The notes under the pieces: model-generated | What the model was told of the DNA's origin: nothing | The model's input: only the letters and a program-made list of their open reading frames with translations | Database searches by the model: none | Shown here: one piece after another, positions 1-6,623 of the stretch | How the letters are laid out: each line of letters begins with the position of its first letter | Numbering within the stretch: position 1 is the stretch's first letter | Program-made: the position numbers and the translations under genes | NCBI GenBank assembly: GCA_905477565.1 | Contig: CAJQGO010000323.1 | Coordinates: forward strand, 1 to 8,034 | Length of the DNA: 8,034 bases | Reading direction: 5' to 3' | Source of the DNA: an uncultured Planctomycetota bacterium | GTDB lineage: Bacteria > Planctomycetota > Planctomycetia > Pirellulales > UBA1268

Positions 1-454
1 AATCGCATGCCTGCGATTCATACATCGCAAAACCGTCATGATGTTTCGCAGTAATGACGATGTACTTCATCCCTGCATCGCGAGCGAGTTTTGCAATAGC
101 ACGAGCATCGAAATCTTTTGGATTGAATGTTTTTGCCAATTTCTTGTATTCAGCAATTGGGATACCCGCCATTCGCTGATTCATTATCCATTCGCCAATG
201 CCGTAATAGGTTTTACCGTCTACCTTATTGCCAAGTTGGGAATACAGTCCCCAATGGATAAACATGGCGTAGTTGCCTTGATCAAAAAGCTGCCCTCGCG
301 TGGCGTCCTCGGCCCGTAGTTTCACAACACGAGATCCCCATAAGCCATCCATGTCAGGTTGGGTCCCCGCCGATTCAGCAGAGAAACATGTGGAAACGAA
401 ACTCAGCGGCACAATCGCCGTCAGCATGCTGACAAATGCGACAATTCTCATCAT
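1..454 (-). CDS. Secreted alpha-L-fucosidase, GH29 family (5' part, runs off left edge)
   Basis: The 151 visible codons give the N-terminus of a GH29 retaining alpha-L-fucosidase, which removes terminal L-fucose from glycans. Residues 1-26 look like a signal peptide (MMR, a hydrophobic stretch, then a small-residue end at CFSA), so the enzyme should be exported. The catalytic barrel starts with the family hallmarks: YAMFIHWGLYS at 62-72, GEWIMN at 87-92, EYKKLAKTFNP at 102-112, FDA at 115-117 and the active-site strand KYIVITAKHHDGFAMY at 130-145, whose paired histidines contact fucose in known structures. The catalytic Asp lies beyond the edge. Two adjacent ATGs (454 and 451) share a GGAG ribosome site 4 or 7 bases upstream; I use the first. 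It follows the fucP-fucI-aldolase genes on the same strand after 223 bases, so it should supply fucose to that pathway, but it probably has its own promoter. Family assignment is firm; exact glycan substrate is unknown. Confidence 0.93.
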   Translation of the reverse strand, partial: MMRIVAFVSMLTAIVPLSFVSTCFSAESAGTQPDMDGLWGSRVVKLRAEDATRGQLFDQGNYAMFIHWGLYSQLGNKVDGKTYYGIGEWIMNQRMAGIPIAEYKKLAKTFNPKDFDARAIAKLARDAGMKYIVITAKHHDGFAMYESQACD

Positions 455-483
455 GTAACTCCATACCTAAACAAACAACACTG

Positions 484-512
484 AATATCCTGGACAAAGG
501 TGTCCTAATGAA
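484..512 (-). promoter_or_regulatory. Weak sigma70-like promoter candidate for the fucosidase gene
   Basis: On the minus strand TTCATT (507-512) and GATATT (484-489) are separated by exactly 17 bases and match the -35 and -10 consensus at 3 and 4 of 6 positions. The predicted start of transcription would leave a leader of about 20 to 25 bases before the ATG at 454. The match is poor enough that it could be chance. What supports it is spacing, position and the dyad that fills its spacer. Confidence 0.25.
492..505. promoter_or_regulatory. Operator-like dyad GGACA-N4-TGTCC
   Basis: A perfect inverted repeat with 5-base arms (492-496 and 501-505) around AAGG lies 38 bases upstream of the fucosidase start, inside the spacer of the weak promoter candidate. 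A further GGACA occurs at 543-547. Position and symmetry suit a repressor site; a short dyad like this can also arise by chance. Confidence 0.3.
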
Positions 513-594
513 TTAACTCACTACGGTCTGTTACCAGAAGGAGGACAGTAGGATGGATTCATGGCAGCATTGCAACAAGGACTACTAGTGTAGC

Positions 595-621
595 CTCCTG
601 ATTTTATTGCTCTATCAGGAG
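595..621. repeat. Perfect 8-bp inverted repeat CTCCTGAT-N11-ATCAGGAG
   Basis: The arms at 595-602 and 614-621 are exact reverse complements with an 11-base AT-rich spacer. Neither side is followed by a good T-run, so a terminator is not the obvious reading. An operator for a dimeric regulator upstream of the fucosidase, or an RNA hairpin in the 3' region of the aldolase transcript, are both possible. Confidence 0.5.
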
Positions 622-651
622 AACACACGATTTCCCACGATCATCTTAAAT

Positions 652-672
652 GGCTTCCTTCGGCAAGAAACC
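652..672 (-). terminator. Hairpin just downstream of the aldolase gene, possible weak terminator
   Basis: On the minus strand GGTTTCTT and AGGAAGCC form an 8-bp stem (two G-U pairs) around a GCCGA loop, starting five bases after the TAG at 678-680. It is followed only by ATTTAA, a poor U-tract, so termination may be partial, or the hairpin may protect the 3' end of the fuc transcript. Its place at the end of the operon is the main argument. Confidence 0.38.
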
Positions 673-677
673 CATTC

Positions 678-1433
678 CTATAACTTTAATGCACGCTGTC
701 GATAGTGCTCGTCAGTTCTATTTGCAATACGACTGACATCTTCTGGGCTCATAAACGCAGGCCCCCCTAAAGCGGCTGCTCCTACAAATATCTCCGCTGC
801 TTTTTGAGCCATAAGCATCGCCGCCTTCACGGCCCCCGCTGTCTTGCCCAAAGTGATAATGCCATGGTTCTCCAAGAGAATCACCCGCGGTGCGCAACCA
901 TATTCCCTCAAAAACAAATCGGTTTCACCACGAATCATTTTCGAAAGCGTCAGCCCAGGATCAGTGTAGGGAATCAATACCGAGCGAACCCCGCAGCACA
1001 CAATCTCATCAGGAAAAAGTCTGTGATTTGCAAATTGACCTGCAAGTGGTGAGCAAAGAATCTGATTGACCGCAATACTATGCGTATGTCCTACAAAATG
1101 AACATCCTCTAACGAAAGAAGATACGCATGGAAGAGAGTTTCAACAGATGGCTTTTTTGCAGATGTATCGACCCGACTCGCTAACAGTGATTCTTCAATG
1201 ACCTGATCTGCAATGTCTGCTTGCCCAAGCATCGGGAGCAGGGCATCAAATCGACAGGCAACAAGATCATCTTTTGCGAGTGTCTGAAGACAACTTCCAC
1301 TTGCCTTCACCAGAAACGTCTGCTCGTCAACACGCGCAGATGTGTTTCCTTCACCAAGAATCGCCAACTGACGCTTCTCTTCACCAAGAAAATGAGAAAG
1401 TTCGAGGAGCGTTTCCAATATTGTTGTTGACAT
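678..1433 (-). CDS. fucA: Class II aldolase/adducin family protein, probable L-fuculose-1-phosphate aldolase
   Basis: A 251-residue zinc-dependent class II aldolase. Visible family features are the phosphate-binding segment GEGNTS (28-32) and KASGS (43-47), the catalytic-type acid in SVETLFHA (E98), the zinc ligands in GHTHS (H116 and H118) and the third ligand in LLENHGII (H190). The same E/HxH/H set is found in E. coli FucA (E73, H92, H94, H155). It should split L-fuculose-1-phosphate into DHAP and L-lactaldehyde in the cytoplasm. It lies 62 bases after fucI on the same strand. It is longer than E. coli FucA (215 residues), with extra sequence between the HxH pair and the last histidine, and GEGNTS recalls the aldolase domain of the rhamnulose-phosphate enzymes, so rhamnulose-1-phosphate or a related substrate cannot be excluded. 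I chose the ATG at 1433; a GTG 12 codons upstream is in frame but the ATG starts a normal N-terminus. The ribosome site is weak (AGGG). Confidence 0.82.
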   Translation of the reverse strand: MSTTILETLLELSHFLGEEKRQLAILGEGNTSARVDEQTFLVKASGSCLQTLAKDDLVACRFDALLPMLGQADIADQVIEESLLASRVDTSAKKPSVETLFHAYLLSLEDVHFVGHTHSIAVNQILCSPLAGQFANHRLFPDEIVCCGVRSVLIPYTDPGLTLSKMIRGETDLFLREYGCAPRVILLENHGIITLGKTAGAVKAAMLMAQKAAEIFVGAAALGGPAFMSPEDVSRIANRTDEHYRQRALKL

Positions 1434-1495
1434 AGTATTACCCTGTCCGTCAGAGGTGCTGTTACCCACACTGCGTTGTGACCACCATGTGATCT

Positions 1496-3298
1496 CTAGG
1501 CGCGAGAGTAGAGCGGACCAAATGCCTTGCAGGCACGAAAGTCTGCTCCTTCGAGGTCATCTGTTCCAAAAGCATTCCAAGTGCTTGGCCGAAAGACTCG
1601 ATCATCCGGCACATTATGCATGTAAACAGGAATTCGAAGAATAGATGCCAACGTAATAAACAGGTGCCCAACGTGGCCGGCAGTCATCACGCAGTGATTT
1701 GCTCCCCAGTGATTCATTACTTCATACGTCGACGTAAATGCTCCCCGGCCAGTAATTTTTGGTGCAAACCAGGTTGTTGGCCACGTGGGATTCGTACGCT
1801 GGTCAAGCACATCATGAACTGAGTCTGGGAGTTCAACAGTCTGCCCTTCAGCAATCTGAATGGCTGGCCCAAGACCTGCCACAAGATTAATTCGGGTCAT
1901 TGTGGCTGGCATATCCCCTAGGGTTCGATATCGAGTACTCAGGCCACCACCTGGAAAGTATTCAGTTATTGATGGGTGCCATGTTGTTGCCTTGAGGCAC
2001 TTTGCAACTTCATCATCTGTTATGTCCCAAAACGGCTTCATGGATGGCGCACCGTTTTGATCTTGTTGCTGCCCCGTCCCGTCGAGTGCCGCGGGGCCAG
2101 AATTAATGAGGTGCAGAAGGCCGTCAGCAGCAGCTCCCTGCAGTTGATAACCGTCACAAGCCGTTGCAACAGCCTCCGGGCTCCAATATGTCCGAAGGTC
2201 GGCAAATATTTGGGCGGAATTCGTGAGCAGGTGACCGAAAAGCATTGTCGCTGCATTGAGTGCGTCATTTTCCGTCGCGACAATGTATGGCGATCGTTTT
2301 CCATTCCAGTCGAACGACGTGTTCAGAATAGCTTCAAGGAAGTCACCGTTTGGAAAGTGATCCGTCCATTGCCGTTGTCCTTGGAATCCAGAAGCGATTG
2401 CACCGTGCCCCTGAGCCTGCTCCTCTAAGCCCATCTTCGCAAGCTGCGGATTACCAACCATCAGATCCCGAGCAATTAATGACATCTTCACGGAGTCCGA
2501 CCACTCCGAATCAATCTGCTCACGGGATCGCTGAGTCTCTGGACTATTATAATCTTCACCCTCTACGCAATGTTCTTTCACCCACGCAATAGCTCGTTCG
2601 TACTCTTCCGGATCAAACTGCCCCTTCTGCATACGACCAACGAACTCGGTCATATCAATGTCCTCAACTCGCATGCCAAGCCACTTCTCCCAGAATGCAT
2701 AGTCGACCATCGAACCAGCGATACCCATTGATGTTCCGCCCATCGACAAATAAGCTTTTCCTCGCATTAAGGCTGCAGCTAAACCGCACTGCACAAAATC
2801 AAGAATTTTTGCCCGTACATCAGCAGGCATCGCAGCATCACCTGCATCCTGAACATCTCGGCCGTAAATTCCAAATGCTGGTATTCCTTTCTGACTGTGC
2901 CCTGCGAGCACTGCAGCGAGGTAAACGGCGCCTGGTCGTTCCGTTCCATTAAATCCAAACACAGCTTTAGGGCGCAGCGGATCCATATCCATGGTCTCGC
3001 TACCATAACACCAGCAGGGGGTCACAGTCAGTGAAACCCCAACGTTTTCACGGCGAAACAAGTCATCGCATGCGCTTGCCTCAGCAACTCCACCGATGCA
3101 TGTTTCTGCTATGACACAATCGACTGCCTCTCCATTTGGATACCGCAGTTGGCTCGATATTAATTCTGCAACTCGCTTGGCAAGATTCATTGTCTGGTCT
3201 TCTAATGATTCACGAACTCCACCAAGTCGACCATCAATTGTTGGCCGAATACCAACTCGTGGAAGAACACCGTTCCAGACTGTGGGGGCTGTACTCAT
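1496..3298 (-). CDS. fucI: L-fucose isomerase FucI
   Basis: A complete 600-residue L-fucose isomerase (E. coli FucI has 591), converting L-fucose to L-fuculose with Mn2+ in the cytoplasm. The match to E. coli runs end to end: [10 protein letters not shown] and [12 protein letters not shown] at the N-terminus, the [17 protein letters not shown] block at about 91-107, [56 protein letters not shown], and [13 protein letters not shown] near the C-terminus. The metal and catalytic residues known from E. coli (E337, D361, H528) align with E343 in ATEND, D367 in FADLR and H535 in WGANH. The ATG at 3298 has GGTGAG nine bases upstream and lies 53 bases after fucP; the next gene follows by 62 bases, so these are very likely co-transcribed. 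D-arabinose is a known side substrate of this family. No defect is visible. Confidence 0.98.
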   Translation of the reverse strand: MSTAPTVWNGVLPRVGIRPTIDGRLGGVRESLEDQTMNLAKRVAELISSQLRYPNGEAVDCVIAETCIGGVAEASACDDLFRRENVGVSLTVTPCWCYGSETMDMDPLRPKAVFGFNGTERPGAVYLAAVLAGHSQKGIPAFGIYGRDVQDAGDAAMPADVRAKILDFVQCGLAAALMRGKAYLSMGGTSMGIAGSMVDYAFWEKWLGMRVEDIDMTEFVGRMQKGQFDPEEYERAIAWVKEHCVEGEDYNSPETQRSREQIDSEWSDSVKMSLIARDLMVGNPQLAKMGLEEQAQGHGAIASGFQGQRQWTDHFPNGDFLEAILNTSFDWNGKRSPYIVATENDALNAATMLFGHLLTNSAQIFADLRTYWSPEAVATACDGYQLQGAAADGLLHLINSGPAALDGTGQQQDQNGAPSMKPFWDITDDEVAKCLKATTWHPSITEYFPGGGLSTRYRTLGDMPATMTRINLVAGLGPAIQIAEGQTVELPDSVHDVLDQRTNPTWPTTWFAPKITGRGAFTSTYEVMNHWGANHCVMTAGHVGHLFITLASILRIPVYMHNVPDDRVFRPSTWNAFGTDDLEGADFRACKAFGPLYSRA

Positions 3299-3351
3299 GG
3301 ATTATTTCTCACCGATTAGGAGACTCTTATTGGAATGAAACGTTCTACCGA

Positions 3352-4767
3352 TCAGGCTTCTGCAACTGCCTTAGGAGAACATACTGCAACCGCAAAACCA
3401 AAAATTGCGATCACAACAAAACAACATAACGGGAGGAAAAATGAAATTCGCACTGATTCAAGCGTCTGCCCAGCAATCGTCATGCCGGCTCCGTCAATTA
3501 TCGCTCCTTGATAACGCGGCATAAACGCACCACCAACGATTGCAAAAATCAGTCCGGCTGACCCTAATTTGGCATCATTCGGGCTGAGCCCATTAAGTGC
3601 GATTCCGTAAATGGTCGGAAACATCACTGACATGCAGGCAGACACGCCAACAAGACAATAAAGCCCTGTGAGACCCTGCAAGAAGATTGCCCCAGCAGTC
3701 AGCAAACCGCCACAAACAGCAAGCACGCCAAGCAATAAGCCTGGTGATATGTACTTTAGTATGAAGGTACAAATAAACCGACTCGCAAGAAAAATGCCCA
3801 TTGCAACAATATTATAATTTTGTGCCTGTGCTGAACTTAAACCCACGAGAGTCATTCCGTAGTGAATAATAAAGGTCCAGCACATTATCTGTGCGCCAAC
3901 GTAAAACGTCTGCGCAATGACACCCCCAACATATTGCCAATTTGTGAACAGATTCCGTGCCAGAGTTGCCAGATGAATCTGCTCCTCCTCATGCCCCGTA
4001 TCTGGCAACTTCGAAATAATAAACAGCAGCAACACCGCAAGTACAACTAACGCGATGACCACATAGGGCGTCCGAACAACAGCTAAATCGTGTGACACCA
4101 TTGCGGTGTATTTTTCTGGACTGGCCTCTGCAGACTGCTCCATAGCCTTCGTGATAAGCCCATCGACATCGCTGGGTAGCATCGTCTTATATTCTGGATG
4201 CTTATCTATTTCTGCATCTCGAAATTTGGACACCTCAAGTCCTGGGAGAATAAACATACTGGCAACAACCATCCCAGTAAGTGAACCAATTGGATTGAAC
4301 GCTTGTGCCAGATTGAGCCTCTGCGTTGCAGTACTTCGCGGCCCCATCGAGAGAATATATGGATTGGCCGTTGTCTCTAAGAACGCGAGCCCAAACGTCA
4401 GGATGTAAAAACCAACAAGAAAAACATTAAATTCCATCATCAAACTGGCCGGAATCGTCATTGCAGCGCCTAGTGCGTACAAAAGGAGGCCAATAATAAT
4501 CCCAGACTTGTAGGAAACTTTTCTTATCAGGAGCGCTGCGGGAATCGCCATCGTGGCATAGCCACCATAAAAGGCCCACTGCACTAAACTGCTTTGCGCA
4601 TTAGAAATGAGGAATATCTCTTTGAAGGCACGGACCAACGGATTGGTAATGTCATTCGCAAAACCCCACAGCGCGAAGAGTGACGTGACGAGAATAAATG
4701 GCGCTACAAATTGCTTCGGCACCACCGAATCTTGTGAAGTCTGACCTGACTTTGTCGATTCCTGCAT
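3352..4767 (-). CDS. fucP: L-fucose:H+ symporter FucP (MFS)
   Basis: A 471-residue major facilitator with about 12 hydrophobic segments, importing L-fucose with protons across the cytoplasmic membrane. It matches E. coli FucP in sequence and key residues: LWGFANDITNPLV (D39, counterpart of D46), FLETTANPYILS (E131, counterpart of the proton-coupling E135) and Q155/N158 in LAQAFNPIGS, with the same spacing as Q159/N162. The stretches RTPYVVIALVVL, YVGAQIMCWTFIIHY and MFPTIYGIALNGL are also FucP-like. A hydrophilic loop at about 177-232 is longer than in E. coli and accounts for most of the extra length. The frame extends to 4827, but the ATG at 4767 has a strong GAGGAGG site six bases upstream, so I start there. 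It is the first gene of the fuc operon. Related MFS members carry glucose/galactose or mannose; the operon context makes fucose the best substrate. Confidence 0.93.
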   Translation of the reverse strand: MQESTKSGQTSQDSVVPKQFVAPFILVTSLFALWGFANDITNPLVRAFKEIFLISNAQSSLVQWAFYGGYATMAIPAALLIRKVSYKSGIIIGLLLYALGAAMTIPASLMMEFNVFLVGFYILTFGLAFLETTANPYILSMGPRSTATQRLNLAQAFNPIGSLTGMVVASMFILPGLEVSKFRDAEIDKHPEYKTMLPSDVDGLITKAMEQSAEASPEKYTAMVSHDLAVVRTPYVVIALVVLAVLLLFIISKLPDTGHEEEQIHLATLARNLFTNWQYVGGVIAQTFYVGAQIMCWTFIIHYGMTLVGLSSAQAQNYNIVAMGIFLASRFICTFILKYISPGLLLGVLAVCGGLLTAGAIFLQGLTGLYCLVGVSACMSVMFPTIYGIALNGLSPNDAKLGSAGLIFAIVGGAFMPRYQGAIIDGAGMTIAGQTLESVRISFFLPLCCFVVIAIFGFAVAVCSPKAVAEA

Positions 4768-4775
4768 TCCAAACC

Positions 4776-4782
4776 TCCTCAA
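4776..4782 (-). promoter_or_regulatory. Strong ribosome binding site deciding the fucP start
   Basis: On the minus strand GAGGAGG lies six to seven bases before the ATG at 4767. An alternative in-frame start at 4827 has no comparable site, so the shorter 471-residue protein is preferred. It is the best Shine-Dalgarno sequence in the window. Confidence 0.75.
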
Positions 4783-4827
4783 TAAACACTGCCCAACGAC
4801 TTGCACTTCAATTGGACTGATCCCCAA

Positions 4828-4855
4828 ATTAGCAAACCGGCCGTAGTTGTAACAA
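4828..4855 (-). promoter_or_regulatory. Weak promoter candidate for the fucP-fucI-aldolase operon
   Basis: On the minus strand TTGTTA (4850-4855) and GCTAAT (4828-4833) are 16 bases apart, each matching the sigma70 boxes at about four of six positions, and lie about 60 bases before the fucP start. A TTGT-T-ACAA dyad overlaps the -35 box. The match is weak and another promoter between 4860 and 4990 is possible. Confidence 0.28.
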
Positions 4856-4891
4856 AGACGCCTGCGTTTTCAGAGCCAGATCAGGTAAACA

Positions 4892-4902
4892 CCGGATTCC
4901 GG
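4892..4902. promoter_or_regulatory. Short dyad CCGGA-T-TCCGG upstream of fucP
   Basis: Five-base perfect arms around one base, upstream of the putative fucP promoter. The core GGCCGG recurs at 4837-4842, closer to the gene. Could be an activator or repressor site; short enough to be chance. Confidence 0.22.
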
Positions 4903-4942
4903 CCACTTGCAGAAACTTTTCTCATGATCAAACAGCACGCGA

Positions 4943-4970
4943 AGCGACGACAACCCGACCTATCGTCGCT
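4943..4970. repeat. Perfect 8-bp inverted repeat AGCGACGA-N12-TCGTCGCT
   Basis: The arms at 4943-4950 and 4963-4970 are exact reverse complements around a 12-base spacer. No T-run follows on either strand, so it does not look like an intrinsic terminator. It lies about 180 bases upstream of fucP and 22 bases past the terminator candidate, which suits an operator for a fucose regulator or a structured RNA end. Which one is not decidable from sequence. Confidence 0.5.
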
Positions 4971-4991
4971 GTGATGTACTTAGAAGCAGAG

Positions 4992-5020
4992 ATAAAACCC
5001 GGTCACACCGACGTGAACGG
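4992..5020 (-). terminator. Intrinsic terminator candidate closing the three-gene P-loop block
   Basis: On the minus strand CCGTTCAC (5013-5020) and GTGACCGG (4999-5006) pair over 8 bases with one T-C mismatch around the loop GTCGGT, followed at once by GTTTTAT. It lies about 64 bases past the stop of the AAA-like gene and before the fucP control region, where a terminator is expected. The mismatch and four-base T-run make it moderate rather than strong. Confidence 0.55.
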
Positions 5021-5083
5021 AGTACTGCCGCATGCAATCAGAGCGAAGCCTTCTTCAACAAGTGTGCTACGAACTCAAGAAGT

Positions 5084-5848
5084 TCATGCAGCAGCCGCAT
5101 GAAGTCGTTCATGAATCTGCTCGATATCAGCGACCTCGACTGGCCGATCACCATGCCCACCGCCAACGAGTCGGACAATACCAATGAGGTGAAAAATATC
5201 TTTTGCAATACCTGCTGTCACTTCATGAATGACTTCCGGCACTCTCCCCGAATAAATTAACCCGCTACTCTTTAATTCCGACTGAACGACAGCCAAAGTC
5301 TCAGGGAATGAAAACGGGTGTAGAACCGACCGTAATAAAACCTTGTCTAACAAACCACGATCTCGTGCTAAAAGCGTCAACAACCGTCCCCGACCTCCAA
5401 GAACAACGGCCGCGCTTGGTGATTGCTGCCATATCGCTTTGGTGACGTGCCCTACCGTGCCGTCTGACGCAAGATGGCAGTTATCGATTATGAAAACAAT
5501 CGCTTGACTTTTGGTATGAGACGCAGATTGGGGAAATGTTGTGAGTGTGCTCAAGTCAAGCCGAATAACGTGTGTCACCTGATCAAGATTTGTAGAAAGG
5601 GTGCTCAGAACAGTCGATACACCGGAACCACCCGGACCACAAAGAATCACAAGACTCGCTTCCTGAGCAACGGCATACTGCAAACGTGCAACTGCAGCTC
5701 GCTGAGAGTGGAACAAGCTGACATCCTGGTGCCGAGCTGCTGGCTGGCTCGTACCGCTTCCGCCAACCCTGTCTGCTCGCAACAGTTCCATGGGCTGTAT
5801 TTCATCTCCGGGCGATTCACAGGAGCCGAACGACTGTTTCAAAACCAT
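5084..5848 (-). CDS. ExeA/GspA-like AAA P-loop protein with degenerate ATPase motifs
   Basis: A 254-residue cytoplasmic-looking protein with the layout of ExeA/GspA-type AAA proteins. HSQRAAVARLQYAVAQEASLVILCGPGGSG (47-76) corresponds to the family helix before the P-loop, IVFIIDNCH (117-125) is in the Walker B position, and LLRSVLHPFSFPETLAVVQSEL (171-192) resembles the R..L.PL...ET segment typical of ExeA. The catalytic motifs are altered: the Walker A GxxxxGK[ST] reads GPGGSGVST with Val77 for Lys, and the DE of Walker B reads DN (D122, N123). ATP hydrolysis is therefore doubtful; it may bind nucleotide weakly, act as a regulator or pair with an active subunit. No membrane segment or peptidoglycan-binding domain is present, unlike full-length ExeA. 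I start at the ATG at 5848, which has GGAGG eight bases upstream; tandem GTGs at 5875 and 5872 overlap the preceding gene but have no ribosome site. It is the last of three linked genes; the cellular process is unknown. Confidence 0.75.
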   Translation of the reverse strand: MVLKQSFGSCESPGDEIQPMELLRADRVGGSGTSQPAARHQDVSLFHSQRAAVARLQYAVAQEASLVILCGPGGSGVSTVLSTLSTNLDQVTHVIRLDLSTLTTFPQSASHTKSQAIVFIIDNCHLASDGTVGHVTKAIWQQSPSAAVVLGGRGRLLTLLARDRGLLDKVLLRSVLHPFSFPETLAVVQSELKSSGLIYSGRVPEVIHEVTAGIAKDIFHLIGIVRLVGGGHGDRPVEVADIEQIHERLHAAAA

Positions 5849-5864
5849 TACAATGCCCTCCGAA

Positions 5865-6623
5865 CTAAGCACCACAGGAGGATTTCAGCACCTCCGGTGA
5901 AGTAGGACCACATTCTTTATCGCCGGAGAAGGTAACAACTTCTCCGATTGGAAAAACGCCGAGACTCAATAGTAATTGCTGCCGACTAGGGCAGGGGGCC
6001 AGATCGACGTGACGAACCAACAGCACGGCATCACAACCAAAAACACGGAATGCAATATCTTGCTTCCGAAATGGGCCTGGTGTAAACCAGACACCTGAAT
6101 CAACGAGAGTAATATCTTCCTCTCCATGCGACTCTCCGCACCCCTGCCGGTTCTGGCGCTGTTGCCACATCCCAGAGCCCCGGGTCAACTCGCGCCAAAG
6201 CTCTTGTGAAGACCTCAAGCAACGAACCTGCCAGCCAAGTGACCGCAAGACTGCGGCAACCCCCCGTACGATGGTTGTCCGTCCCTCCTGAGCATGATGG
6301 CCAGCAACACCGATTATCCGATGGCCTTTTTTACGTGCATCTACCACACGATGTGCAAGCGTTTCCCATTGCTCAGGAACTGCCGTCAGAAGCATCGCAA
6401 GCACGTCATCAGAAACGCTTCCCTCACACGCCTCCGGTTGCATAAGAGACATCTGTTGCTCTTGTTCTGGACCAGCGTTTCCATGAGGCTCGTTCACGCC
6501 TGGACTTTCAACGGTGGCAGTAGGACCACTAACAGCCTCCATAGCCACTGCGTGCAATGCACCCTGGCGCTTCAGGAGTGTTGCATGATTCAAAAAGATT
6601 TGATCGATCTGATCGAATTGCAT
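5865..6623 (-). CDS. ParA/BY-kinase-like P-loop protein with Arg in place of the Walker A lysine
   Basis: A 252-residue protein with an N-terminal amphipathic stretch (1-30), a low-complexity linker (about 31-70) and a C-terminal fold resembling the MinD/ParA and CpsD-type tyrosine kinase P-loop family. HRIIGVAGHHAQEGRTTIVRGVAAVLRSLGW (101-131) follows the layout of the deviant Walker A region, with Arg115 for the conserved Lys. DITLVDSG (170-177) sits as Walker B and DAVLLVRHVDLAPCP (198-212) as the following strand. The Walker A' motif (ILLIDxDxR) is missing, replaced by QVRCLRSSQE, and the protein contains no tyrosine at all, so a tyrosine autokinase role is unlikely. The ATG at 6623 directly follows the TAG of the upstream gene, indicating translational coupling; an AGG lies six bases before it. 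The next gene starts 16 bases after its stop. Exopolysaccharide or secretion loci often pair a CpsD-like and an ExeA-like protein, but no such gene is in the window. Function unknown. Confidence 0.72.
   Translation of the reverse strand: MQFDQIDQIFLNHATLLKRQGALHAVAMEAVSGPTATVESPGVNEPHGNAGPEQEQQMSLMQPEACEGSVSDDVLAMLLTAVPEQWETLAHRVVDARKKGHRIIGVAGHHAQEGRTTIVRGVAAVLRSLGWQVRCLRSSQELWRELTRGSGMWQQRQNRQGCGESHGEEDITLVDSGVWFTPGPFRKQDIAFRVFGCDAVLLVRHVDLAPCPSRQQLLLSLGVFPIGEVVTFSGDKECGPTSPEVLKSSCGA

Larger units (their letters stand above)
455..677. other. Intergenic region between the aldolase gene and the fucosidase gene
   Basis: No convincing small gene is visible here. The stretch holds a hairpin just past the aldolase stop (652-672), a perfect 8-bp inverted repeat (595-621), a bulged hairpin at 578-596 with a TAGT loop, a 14-base dyad (492-505) and a weak promoter candidate for the fucosidase gene. 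This density of dyads in 223 bases suggests that the fucosidase is regulated separately from the upstream genes. That reading is inference. Confidence 0.5.
4768..5083. other. Intergenic and control region between the AAA-like gene and fucP
   Basis: These 316 bases separate two minus-strand blocks and hold no recognisable gene. In transcription order they contain a dyad over the upstream stop (5071-5085), an intrinsic terminator candidate (4992-5020), a perfect 8-bp inverted repeat (4943-4970), a short CCGGA/TCCGG dyad (4892-4902), a weak promoter candidate (4828-4855) and the strong fucP ribosome site. The layout indicates that the fuc operon starts its own transcript here. Confidence 0.6.

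Noticed and set aside
38..319. Open frame of 93 codons on the plus strand
   Set aside because: It is antisense to the GH29 fucosidase, whose motifs are unmistakable, and its product shows no recognisable feature.
1434..1469. Upstream GTG start for the aldolase adding 12 residues
   Set aside because: The extra residues (GNSTSDGQGNT) are not family-like and the ATG at 1433 gives a normal N-terminus.
1976..2428. Open frame of 150 codons on the plus strand
   Set aside because: It lies wholly inside fucI on the opposite strand; the product is Cys- and Arg-rich with no family pattern.
4768..4827. Upstream ATG start for fucP adding 20 residues
   Set aside because: The ATG at 4767 has a near-consensus GAGGAGG site, which lies inside the extension and would be unexplained otherwise.
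5474..5905. Open frame of 143 codons on the plus strand
   Set aside because: Antisense to the ExeA-like gene, which keeps P-loop and family motifs and has a good ribosome site.
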